Source: Omphiscola glabra
Taxonomy: Eukaryota > Mollusca > Gastropoda > Lymnaeidae
Assembly: GCA_964017045.1 (NCBI GenBank)
Contig: OZ024808.1
Span: 3,249,666 to 3,313,665, forward strand
Direction: 5' to 3'
DNA length: 64,000 nucleotides
The notes beneath the pieces are model-generated. The model searched no databases, had not been told where the DNA came from, and saw nothing but the letters and a program-made list of their open reading frames with translations. How positions within the stretch are numbered: the stretch's first letter is position 1; each line of letters starts with the position of its first letter. Below are positions 46,111 through 57,029 of the stretch, piece after piece. Both the position numbers and the translations under genes were made by a program.

Positions 46111-48215
46111 ACCTAGACGAAATCTTGTTTTCAACTTTATTTTACATAAGATTTTACAAATTATTTCTGCTATATATATGCTGAAATGCATTGTTAGCAG
46201 CCAAGTCTTACAAAAACCTTTTCTAAAAATAGTAACATTACCTAAAGCAATGTGATGTTTTCTGGTCTTAGAAATGACAAACCCTATACCTTTAGTTTGT
46301 GACATTATAAAACTAGATTACCAATGAACATTTATGGCCTGCACAACTACACTACTTGTTACACTACTAGCCAACACTGTCTATTAAGCGTGATGCAGTT
46401 TACATGATGCAGTTTACATTTAGTTAAATATGTTAATCCCCAAATAGATGACATCAACATCTGTGATTTACTAAGTGATGACATGGGCGTAATGATTAGG
46501 CAGTGGATGGGGAGGCTGTCTTCCCTAGACAAAACATTTTTTTTTACCGGGGCGGGGGGTTGGGTGGGGGGGTTTGAATATTTTTCTCTGAATCGGAGAC
46601 GGCAAAGCAAAGGATCCCCCTTGGGGGTCAAACAAACAAACTACTCAGCTGCTTAGTATAGTTAAAGTAATGAAAATACTAAATTCACTTGTCATTTGTG
46701 ACTATGACTGCCATGACATTAAAAACAAATAATGTTTAAAATATTAAATAAACACTCATTGGACTTCAAATCTGGAGTTTGGGGGGGGGGGGGGGGAGCG
46801 GGATGTTGGATTAAAAAAAAAAGATATCTATGAGCTGTTGGCTTTTACAAAAAAATTAGGATATATATATTTTTTCTTTAAACCATTTTAAAACCCTCTA
46901 TATTAAAAAATTAATTAACAGTTCGATTTGTTCAAATATTATGCTTTTCTTCCATTTCTCCTTCTAAACTTTTTTTCTTCCAATAATCAAAAGTAAAGGG
47001 AGACAAACCTTCAAATTTTACGGCTTCATTTATAAGTATAAGTGAACAAATTTCAACTAAATTTTACTTTTTACTTACCTCCCTTGTGATAATTTTCTTT
47101 TTCTTTATAGATTCGCTATGGTTCAATTAACTGTTTATTTTTATCCTTTCTACAATTTACTGGCTCGCAGGTGAATTATAAGTTATCTAAAAATATATGT
47201 ATTGATGTTTCCAGTCACAATGAAGGGGTAAACTATTATATATGGGGGGAAGGGGGAATTCTGTCTGTCATTAAAAAAATGTCATAACAGGAATATGAAA
47301 GGTGTAATTCAATGGGCATGGTTTTTAACTAGACAGCTTACAAGAAATTCGTTTCAAGATCTTATTGTTTGGGGAGGGGTGTCCCTGAGAGCTGATTGTC
47401 CACCAGCTATTGAGAGAAAGGCTGTGGGGACTCACACTTTGTTGCTTTGAAAACAATTACACCTGAGATTTGTTTGTTTATTATTCTTTGTCCTCAATAG
47501 AGACTGACCCAAAGTGATTTCTGATTTGGCCGGAAACCAGACTGAAAGTTAAACAAGATTTTAGGTTGAAACCGAAAGATTTAAATATTTCGTAACTTGT
47601 TTACCCACACATTCTGCGCACCGCAAAAAATGACTCAACAACTTTGGTGGCAATTTATATTTGTCTTAAATGATTATCATACCATTTACCTAAGGAAGTG
47701 ACACCCCTCCCCCACCTTTTTTTTGTGTGGTGTCACAGTGACCATTAGTTTAGTAAGCTAAAAACATCTTAACTACTTTTTTTAGAGAACCCAACTTATT
47801 GGGACCTTAACATCCCTGTTTATCGTCCTAATTGGATCGGGATTAACTTTAAAACACTCAATTTACCATTTTCCCTTGGATATTAGCCCTTTTAGCTCGT
47901 CATCACACACACACTCAGATTACCGGACGTAACAAATACATTTTTTTAACATTGTTTGTATCTTCACAGTGAACGGCTCTCGATAACAATTCAAATGAGA
48001 AAATTAATTGTCTGTAATCATTATATTACAGTCAAAGAGTCTAATCCACTAATTCTATAGAATGTCTATGCAAAGTGTTGTTATGAGGGATGACGTATTG
48101 CCCGCCTTCCACGTGCATGACCTCTTTCAAGTCGGTCCCATGTTGGGGCGGCTAGAAAAAATATCCCTTTGTTGATACATTTGTTTACTATCGCCCGTTT
48201 CTGTCGAACATGATA

Positions 48216-48294
48216 GAACGATCTAGAAAATGCGGGAAGCAGTAAGACTGTGTGTTCCATTTCCAGAATGATCATCTGAAACTGCCTATAAAAA
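48216..48294 (+). promoter_or_regulatory. Promoter-like cluster: heat-shock-type motifs and TATA box
   Basis: GAACGATCTAGAA (48216-48228) and TTCCAGAA (48261-48268) approximate alternating GAA/TTC heat-shock elements, followed by TATAAAAA (48287-48294). No recognisable ORF follows within 2 kb, so the target is unknown. Such motifs can occur by chance in AT-rich DNA. Confidence 0.25.
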
Positions 48295-49058
48295 GGGCTG
48301 ACCGATAGAGAGGGGTAGAGATTTTCCTTTCCTTGTTTACGAGGCATGCTGTGTGTCATTATACTTTGTTGTGTGTAGAGATTTCGGTAATTGCACGCCA
48401 CTGGTACCTCTATCGCTCACCCTAACCCGAACCCTTAAATCTATCATAAACAAAGGGCAGTTACTCCCAATGAGGGACCACAGAAGCACATTAGCCGAGA
48501 TTTCTATTTCCTCATACAATTTTGTGCTCATTTTATTTTTATATACAGTACCGGTACCAGCAAATCTGTAAGTTTATAATTTCAATCATATTTCTCTTGC
48601 TGTCATTATTTAATTGAAGTTCACAAATTAAAAAGGTTATTAATTGTAATTAGCTCTGGCCTTGATTGTCGTTTTATTTGTTATTATTTTTAAACGTTGG
48701 TATCGTCCTTTATTATGGACTGTTTCTAGAACGAGCCATAGTCTAAAATTAAGAGATTAAATTCTCCATTTAAAACGGTCCGTAATAGTGTATAATGGCT
48801 TATGTATTTCACACTTTGACTAAGCATTCTATAGAGTGGCTGGATTACAAACTTTGCCTGTAACATTTAAATATATGAATAAATATAATCCTTTTTTTGT
48901 TGTAATGTAAATATTGAATACAGAAATCAATACTATTCCAAAAATTTAATTTAAGCTTGCTTCCACCTACTATAACTAGTACTAGCCCTACGAAATTTAA
49001 AAAAAATAGTTATAATAGGTTTATAGTATATAGCAATTTAAAAAATGATAAAGGAAAT

Positions 49059-49580
49059 GTTACCATTCCCTAAGATTTTTGTTTCACAATGCTATTTACT
49101 TTTGACTATGACAAGATAAATCCAAATGTATATCACAAATGAATGATTGGAATAAACCTAGGGTCCCCAATATAAATATCACCATTCCCCTAGTTCTTTT
49201 CTTCCACAAAACTATTTACATTTACCATTACCTTACTGACATTTCATTTTGTGAAAATATTGGACAAGTAAGTCATCATGCAGCTGTGAACAGTGTTCGC
49301 AGAGGATTTGTTATAATATGATGACATCAAAACGCCGAGCAATAATGAATATCGGATTGCCGGCTGACAGGCAGGAGTGTGACAATCTGACATCTGGTAG
49401 AAGACCGAAGGCCTCAATCACTCTTGGCCAGATGACCGAAAGTCTTAATCACTTTCGGACAAAACCGAAAATAAACCAAAAGTTAACTTTTCTGTTTCGA
49501 CTGAGACCAGAACTACACTGAAAGTGATGAAATGGCAACTTTCGGCGCTGAAGCTGAAATTCGGTCAGTCACTCGTCCTC
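49059..49580 (+). repeat. Interspersed repeat of about 500 bp with TTTCGG-rich end, copy 1
   Basis: Starts TTACCATTCCCT, continues through ACAAAACTATTTACATTTACC and ends in a stretch rich in CTTTCGG/CCGAAA (ACTTTCGGACAAAACCGAAA, CAAAAGTTAACTTTTCTGTT). The same order of blocks is found inverted at 61735-62236. The class is not known; no ORF. Confidence 0.75.
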
Positions 49581-49717
49581 ATCGTGGACCGTTGGTTTCA
49601 CTAATCCCACATAGCTTCAATTTGGAACCTGTACAAAGCTTCGTCAAAGTTTGGCGGTGCCTTGATTCACTTATTCTGACAATATTTGTGTGTATTGTAA
49701 AATGTTAATGTTAACAT

Positions 49718-50470
49718 GAATAAGATAAGATAAGACTCTTTATTGAACCAAATAATGGAAATTTTATTTTAAAAATTACATTATTTACATTGTACATATT
49801 CATTTTCATCACATAAATAAATACCTAATTTTAAACAGGACAACATTTAATAATTAAAACAGTTTAAACACAGGACATCTGAAGTATTTCTCTAGCGTAC
49901 AAATTAGCCATCAACGAACTCCTTTAGTGACAATAATGACTTAAATAGTGATCATTTAGATTTTATAATCGCTGGGGGAGCATGCTGGTAAATTCGTACA
50001 GACTGGGGAACAAAATAATTTTTATATCTTTCGGTCCTAACTGTAAGAGAAATAATTCGCAGTGATCGAGCTGATCTTTGTTATCTGCGATGAAGTGAGC
50101 TGATCTTTATCTGTGATGAAGTGAGTGGTAAGTATCATCCAATTTTTAAAAAGTTTTACAACAGTATTTTTGGTCACGTGAAGGATGTTTGGTTTGTGTG
50201 ATGCTACTAGCTTTCTTGATTTGTCTTATTTAATCTGTGTTCAATGTCAGACGCTGAAGTTCCACACCAGCAGGTAATGCAGGCTTCCAATTATTGCACT
50301 GCAGAATAAGTTAGTAACTTGTTTGCCTTTGCCGAAATTGCACAATTTTATAAGATGGGGTTAAAGTCTTTGGTTGACCTATTTATACATAATTTGGCCG
50401 TGTTTGGCATTGTCAGCTTATTATTGGCGGTGACACCTTGGTACTTCGATGTCTCTAATTGTTCTAGACG
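49718..50470 (-). mobile_element. Decayed CR1-like LINE 3' end (reverse transcriptase remnant)
   Basis: On the minus strand, broken frames give RLEQLETSKYQGVTANNKL, a stretch like ITCWCGTSASD, and RYKNYFVPQSVRIYQHAPP, equivalent to the thumb region and C-terminus of CR1-like reverse transcriptases (VEQ..YLGVT.DNKL, ..WYGN.S, RYKNSFVP). Several stops and shifts are present. The 3' end carries AATAAAGAGTC and a (TTATC)n tail, a typical LINE end. Confidence 0.75.
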
Positions 50471-51905
50471 GCCTCGTGGGGGGGGGGGGGGGGGGGGAGA
50501 GGCTCGGATATGTATGATAACAGGGACAATAACTTTTTAAATACGCACAGCTAAATTTCCTGGTTAGCTTAAATAAGCTAAGCCATTTGGTTCGTGGAGG
50601 CAGAGGGTTCAATTCCGATTACGTTGAACCTATTATTAAAAAAGAGTTGTTGAACGCTTGTATTTAATTTGACTTGAGTTCTTGTTTGTTTAAATTGGTT
50701 TGATTTCTCTGCTATGAGTATGAGACGTGGGAAGTCTCGCAAGAAGTGCCCCTAGTGTTTGTGTGAGTGGCTTTGGTCCCTGGGTTGGATAGAGTTAGTC
50801 TTTTTTTTTGTTTTGGTCAGTTTCATTTGAGACTTCGCATTTAATTATGTTCAGCTACCAACAGCCATTTTACATTCATAAATATTGGTAATTCCTGTAA
50901 ATATTACACTATTGCACTATTTTAAGTGAGTTACCATTATATATATATATATATATATATATATTTTAAATATATATTAAATATATATATATATATATGA
51001 ATGTATAAGTATAAATATAAAAAGGGTTTTCCTGTTTCTTGAAAACACTGCTGTTGTGAGACTGAGATCTTGTGGGTCTGTCTGAGATCTTGTGAGACTT
51101 TCTGAGATCTTGTGAGACTGTCTGAGATCTTGTGAGACTCTCTAAAATCACGTGAGACTGTCTGAGATCTTGTGAAACTGTCTGAGATATTTTTAGATTT
51201 TCTGGGATCTTGTGAGACTGACTGTCAGAGAGATCATGGACGTGGAACACTGGCTGGACGTCTATCTTAAGATAGCCAGAGCATTGTGCAATGACCATGC
51301 CGACGGCTAAACGAGTTCCAAAGAAAACTTAATTTATCGAGCCATTCAATTTGGCAAAATTTTTTTTTTAAAATTGGACCACCTGGTCAAGTTTGGGAGG
51401 AGGGCGTGGCCACATTCGGTAGTCTTCAATAGCACGGGATATTCTCTTAACAGATGAGTTAGTTTGGCTACACAGGCGTCCACCTTTTCAAATCCCTTAT
51501 AAAATGCGCCTATTTCCTTTCCTCCCTTCATCCCGCCCTGACTGAGAGATTCCAATCCGTTATCAGTGTGAGTTATGAGCTTGTAGATCCACATAGACTT
51601 GCTTCATTGAGAAATGGCCGCTCATCAATCTATTTTAGGCCTGCATTTAATTCCTGGGGTGGAGGGTGTTCTAATTCGGGGTGCGCACCGCCTATAAATA
51701 GTGTTCACGTGCGTCCGAGGCAATTTTATCGGTTATCAGGCAGTGTTTTGACGGATGACGGAAGTTGGATCCACCGATGGGGTAGATTGTTGAGTCGGAG
51801 AAGACGACTGGAAGATATGGGCAAGAATGAGACGTCTGTTTTATTATGTAACTTGCCTTGAGTTTGTGGCACTGCCTCTGTAGTGGTGGATCATCACGTG
51901 ATCTC
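50471..51905. other. Intergenic sequence with a 20-bp minisatellite
   Basis: G run (50479-50497), (AT)n tract (about 50939-50997) and about ten diverged copies of GAGATCTTGTGAGACTGTCT at 51045-51240. The open frame 51568-51861 is not recognised. Confidence 0.6.
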
Positions 51906-53985
51906 CATGATATACCGTGATGCACCTAATTCTTATCCATGGCACAGTCTGATATACTAGCGAGAACCCGGCATGCGTTGCAATGCAACTGAAAGAAAAA
52001 AAGTGTTTGTGTTTAATTACGTTTTTAAAAGTAATTTTTAAATAGAAAAATTTTTGTTCCGTCTGGTGCGTAAATTAGAAGGTTTTTTAATGCGTGAGCA
52101 GGCAACATACTGCTGTCCACGTGAGTAGTATGGATTTTCAAAATTTAGTCGACACACTTGTAACGATTGATTCACCCATGCAGTAGCTCTGTTTGAAATT
52201 ATATTTATATATCTCACATAAAAAAAAGGCCCCCGGCCCCAAACGCAAATTATAAAATGGTTGTACTAATTCAGAAACCCACTTATTATGTCAAACACAA
52301 ACTGAAATGACGATTGTATTTGATTCAATTCCATCCACACATGCAATAGCTCTGTTCGAAATTATATTTGTATAGCTCATATTAGAAAAAAATAATTTAG
52401 GACCCCCGGCCTCAAAAGAAAGATTTCAAAATGGATAACCTAATTCAGAAACCTTTGCGGGCGTGCGCACAACAAGTAACCAAAGTTTTATAGCAATCGG
52501 ATAAATGATATAGGAACGCATACGGAAATTATATTTAGCTCATAAAAGGGGACAAAAATAATTTAGGGCCTACTTGTGTAAAATGATTGGGTTTTGATAT
52601 TTATGAGTATAATACTTATTATTATTATAGGTTGCCTTATAAAGTGCGGTACCCCATTATGTAAATGTACTTACGTTTTGTTAACGTCATTAATTTTCTT
52701 AATTGGTAAAATCAGAGTATAGCATCTATTTTTCTCAACTGTATTATGATTGGATTTAAAGATATAGTCATCCACGTAAAAATGTACACACCCTATTTCA
52801 TACCCCCGCTATATATGTTCCTAAGAAGGTTAATTATTTATTTATTTCATTCTGAGGCGGATCTTGTGCTTCCTTGAGCAAATGAAAGTATCGCATTATC
52901 CCCTCCCACACCCCCCCCCCCCCATCCAAAAAAAAGTTTAAAAAAAATTAATAAAAGCATCCACGGGATGGACCCCCTTACTTCCACACAAACAATTTTT
53001 TTGCATTTCATATTCTTTCTTCTTATTTGGATGAGTGATACGTGCATTAGTGAATGCTATTTGGCTATGTAGTTTCGTTGCATTGATTGAGTTTTAAACG
53101 GCATTTTCTTCTTATAGGCATATTTAAAGGTTACGTTTTTAAAACTTTATAATTTTCATAAAAGTATATTTTTGGAATGAATAAAAAGTAAAATCTTATT
53201 AAATGTTAAAAAACACAAACCGAAAGTTGTATTTAATTTTAGAAAATTTTAGCAATTTAAAAAGCAATCAATTATATTTATTAAATTTATTATTAAGAAA
53301 GGGAAATATTTTATCGGTTTTTTTACGCACTGTTATTAAATCAAAGAAACTTAGAGCTATAGCCAAAATAGGCAAATCACGATGTGACGTCATTTTCGTA
53401 TTTATTTAAATCAAATCAATTTTATTTTTATTTCGCAATATTAACAACGCACTAAAAATAAAAGATGTTTTGGGTTTTCCCGATAAATTTGATTACGATG
53501 CAATTCTGAGATCATAATTTGTTTATTAATATTTTTTTTCATAACTTTTACATTTGGATAAAAAAAAATGCTTAAAATAGTTCCATAGTTGTTACCTTAA
53601 ATGTATTTGTAATTTATAATAACAATAATTAAACTTTTACTAAAATAAAAGCTGATATATAATATTTTTTTGCGCATTTAAAATTATTCGATTTCCGTAA
53701 AATAATAGAAAATAAATATATTCGGTTCTTTGGCGTTACGGTCAGCATAGCTCATTCTTATATAATATACCGTGATGCACATAATTCGTCTCCATGGCAA
53801 AATCTGATATATACAATGTTACAAATGTTCTTCTCCATGGCGAATTCTGATATGTACCATGATACAAATAGTTATTGTCCATGGCACAACCTGATATATA
53901 TACCATGATACAAATAGTTATTGTCCATGGCACAACCTGATATATATACCATGATACAAATAGTTATTGTCCATGGCACAACCTA
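51906..53985. repeat. Repeat region bounded by CCATGGCA units, with an inner about 180-bp duplication
   Basis: A unit containing ATACCGTGATGCAC and TCCATGGCA occurs once at 51912-51960 and again from 53769, where it forms a short array to 53985 (GTTATTGTCCATGGCACAAC). Between them is AT-rich sequence with ACCCGGCATGCGTTGCAATG at 51968 and two diverged copies (about 52165 and 52345) of AGCTCTGTTTGAAATTATAT. It looks like an interspersed element in a satellite-like unit; the class is uncertain. Confidence 0.5.
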
Positions 53986-54394
53986 TAATAACTATAATAA
54001 CTATAAGTGATAAAATATTGATAAATCAATGACACTCAATACGCCCCCCCCCTTTTTTTTTTAAAAGCCCCCAACCCCTCTTTAATTTCTCAAGTTTCGT
54101 AATTTATAGTCATTATCCTGTTTGTGCATCGCCGCCACGAATAGGCAAATGTTATCAATGGGATTTCGGCACTAGACAGATTGAAAACCACTGTACTAGA
54201 AGGATGTTCAGGTTTTTTGTGTGTGGAAAAGTTTGCTTTCGATTCTTTAGTTGAGTTTTTTCCCCAGTAGTTGCTGGTTCCCCCATCAGTCCAAAGCCAC
54301 GTGTCATATTTACTACTTTTATTTGTATGATTCGAACATGGCTACCCAAATTTAATCGTTGAATGCAGTCTGTGTTGTTATATGTAATCGTTAA

Positions 54395-54730
54395 ATAAAG
54401 GCAGTGCTTTTCAATGTAATGGTTGAATAAAGCCCAAGTTGTTCTATGACATTGTTAAAGAGTTGAATAAAGCCCAAGTTGTTCTATGACATTGTTAAAG
54501 AGTTGAATAATGCCCGTGTGGTTCTATGTCATGGTTAAAGAGTTGAATAAAGCCCGTGTGGTTCTATGTCATGGTTAAAGAGTTGAATAAAGCCCGTGTT
54601 GTTCTATGTCATGGTTAAAAGAGCTGATAATGCCCGTTTGGTTCTATGTCATGGTTAAAGAGTTGAATAAAGCCCGTGTTGTTCTATGTCATGGTTAAAG
54701 AGTTGAATAATGCCCGTGTTGTTCTATGTA
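54395..54730. repeat. Minisatellite of about 41 bp
   Basis: Eight variants of AGTTGAATAAAGCCCGTGTT plus GTTCTATGTCATGGTTAA. Confidence 0.88.
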
Positions 54731-55784
54731 ATAATACTTAAGTAAGAGCTGAATGAAGGCTGCCCGTGCGTTGTTTAATGTGTAGAGTTGTAACACTTGG
54801 ACATGTATAGATACCTCGGTCCCACCAGACTCAGGTAACTCAACTATCTGTGAAGCTGAGAACGGCGTATTTTGCTCAGCAAACGGCTCATTTCGTGTTG
54901 AGCGCATGTGAAGGTATGAACATCTCTGCGTGCTCACGGCAACTGTGTGTGTGCGCGCCGTTATCTTTAACTGGTAGAAGAGAAAAGAAGGGGAGAGAAC
55001 TTTTCACCTGCTTATTTTTTTTTTGTGGGTAGTTGATTTTGTGATTTTTGATTGATTTAATTTCTCCTGAGGTTGAGAGGAGAATGGGAGGAGAGAATTT
55101 TTCGTAACGGCATATCTCTGTGGTGTACATCTTGTATGTGGGTTTCTCATATCCTTAGTTGTGTTAGTAACGTGATGGTCATAGGCGGAGTTCCTATTTG
55201 TGTTTAAGCCAGTTTCTTTGTCTGATAAATGCACTAAGGGCTGTGGTCTTACCTAAACTTGGAGGATCCAGCTTTTCTTCGTGCCCAGTCCCGCGCAAAA
55301 GTGAGTTTGTTTGGTGGCAACACTATTCAACTACCGTGTTGTTGTTTTTTGCCTATTTTTTGTTTTGGTTGCCTAGCTTTGCCGGCCTGTTTGCTGGTTG
55401 TGTTACCTCCTAACTGCGGCCGTGTAATCTAGGCGTTGGTTGCAACTTTTGACATGTACTACCTGCCTGCAGGGTGGAAATCTTTTGGCATGTACAACCT
55501 GATTGCAGGTTTGTAATCTCTCGAGGGATGCCTAGTCGTTTGATCACCTATTTGAGTGAAGTATTGAAGATTTATTCAGCGGCCTGATGCATTGTCATTG
55601 TGATAAGTGTGCTGTTAGATATGCAGTACTACTGTGATATAATTGTACTGCTTTATATGCAGTGCTACTGTGATAAGTGTAATGTTGTATATAAAGTGCT
55701 ACTGTGATATAATTGTACAGCTATACTAGTATTATTGTGAAAAATTTACAAGTGCTTTAATAAAGACTTATTGTCTCTTCCACA
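54731..55784. other. Non-coding stretch upstream of a probable first exon
   Basis: No recognisable coding sequence. It may include promoter or 5' UTR of the gene whose first coding exon is at 56526. CACTAAGGGCTGTG to GCGCAAAAGTGAGTT (55230-55306) contains a donor-like GTGAGT but no clear frame. Confidence 0.4.
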
Positions 55785-56045
55785 ATGTATGGTACAGTCC
55801 GTAAAAGTTCGATGTATTGTACAGTCCGTAAAAGTTCGATGTATTGTACAGTCCGTAAAAGTTCAATGTATGGTACAGTCCGTAAAAGTTCAATGTATTG
55901 TACAGTCCGTAAAAGTTCGATGTATTGTACAGTCCGTAAAAGTTCAATGTATGGTACAGTCCGTAAAAGTTCAATGTATTGTACAGTCCGTAAAAGTTCG
56001 ATGTATTGTACAGTCCGTAAAAGTTCGATGTATTGTACAGTCCGT
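55785..56045. repeat. 27-bp minisatellite
   Basis: Ten copies of GTACAGTCCGTAAAAGTTCR plus ATGTATT. All open frames over it are by-products. Confidence 0.93.
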
Positions 56046-56525
56046 TAACACACGACGAGGCTCAGCTTGTTATTCACCCAATGGCCACCACACGGTTTGA
56101 CCGGAATACCCGCCAATGCCGTGGTGCCACACTTAGACTTTGAATTGTCCGTGTTTACGGTTTGCCTATGATTGATTTACGTCTGGAAAAAATAAACGGG
56201 GTGTCTCTACGTTTGCCATATTTATGATCCATTAGATCCCAGTGTTACCGTTGTTAGAAGCGCGGTCCGCACCATGCGGTTACAATGTCGCCTGTACGGA
56301 TATTAAACAGTTGTCACACGCCTGGTTACCACTACTGCACCCTGTGGAAGATTCGAACATTTGTTGGGAGGGATTTCAACACATTTCTCGGTACGGTATA
56401 CACACATAGCTGAAGTTGGATTAACCTTTAATGCTATTGCTGTTCCATGCTTGGAGTACTTAGTGTTTGACCACCAGAGTGTTAAACAGGTCCATCGGTT
56501 GGAACTCGTGTTCCCGCTCGATAAC

Positions 56526-57029
56526 ATGGATCTGGACCTCTTGTTGACGCATATCAACGCCATCAACCTCCACACCAGCAGTGTCAACACCGGCAACAAC
56601 GCGGTCGTCGGTAGCAGCAACAACAGCAGCAGCCATCACTATAGCGACCTCCAAAACAACAACAGTGGGACATTCACCACCACCGCCACAGTGCACGAGC
56701 GACCCAACCAGCTTCCTGTGGTGAAGCACCTACCGCCGCAGCCACCGGCCCGCACAAGTATTAGTGGTGGCAGTGGCGGCAGGCACAGCAGCTGTCTGAA
56801 CAGCCCGGCTCATTCCCCGACTTCCCCTGCTCCATCATCCCCAATCAGCGCCGCCCCTGTCCACTCAAAGCAACACCACCATCACAGCTGCAGGAGTGCG
56901 GGAAATACGGGTGTGGCTCTCCACCCCTCCAATCAACACAACCACCCACACCACCAACTGCTGCAGCTTCCGCAGCTACCCACACAGTATGCTGCGCCAC
57001 TGCTATACCACATGCAAACAAATCGTGGG
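56526..57029 (+). CDS. Probable first coding exon of an unrecognised low-complexity protein
   Basis: ATG at 56526 opens 168 codons in phase 0 up to a good donor CGTGGG|GTAAGA at 57030. The frame is open further up to an ATG at 56361, but composition becomes coding-like (GC-rich, rich in CAC/AAC/AGC codons) only near 56510. The peptide starts MDLDLLLTHINAINLHTSS, then runs rich in Asn/Ser (SSNNSSSHHYS), Pro/Ser (SPAHSPTSPAPSSPIS) and His (HSKQHHHHSC, HNHPHHQLLQLPQL). Such N-termini are common in transcription and signalling regulators; no domain is visible. No downstream exon was found before 64000, so the gene would extend further. A small ACTGCATGCACCATGAC repeat follows the donor. Confidence 0.55.

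Larger units (their letters stand above)
43001..49058. other. AT-rich intergenic sequence
   Basis: No gene recognised. It contains a very G-rich tract (about 43419-43455), G runs near 46551 and 46780, a hAT-like terminus (46001-46110), a possible diverged fragment of the TTTCGG repeat (about 47497-47600) and a promoter-like segment at 48216-48294. The remaining open frames are short and resemble nothing. Confidence 0.6.

Noticed and set aside
50606..50632. tRNA-like B box (GGTTCAATTCC)
   Set aside because: Neither the T-stem nor a matching A box or acceptor stem can be formed; not a tRNA gene or clear SINE.
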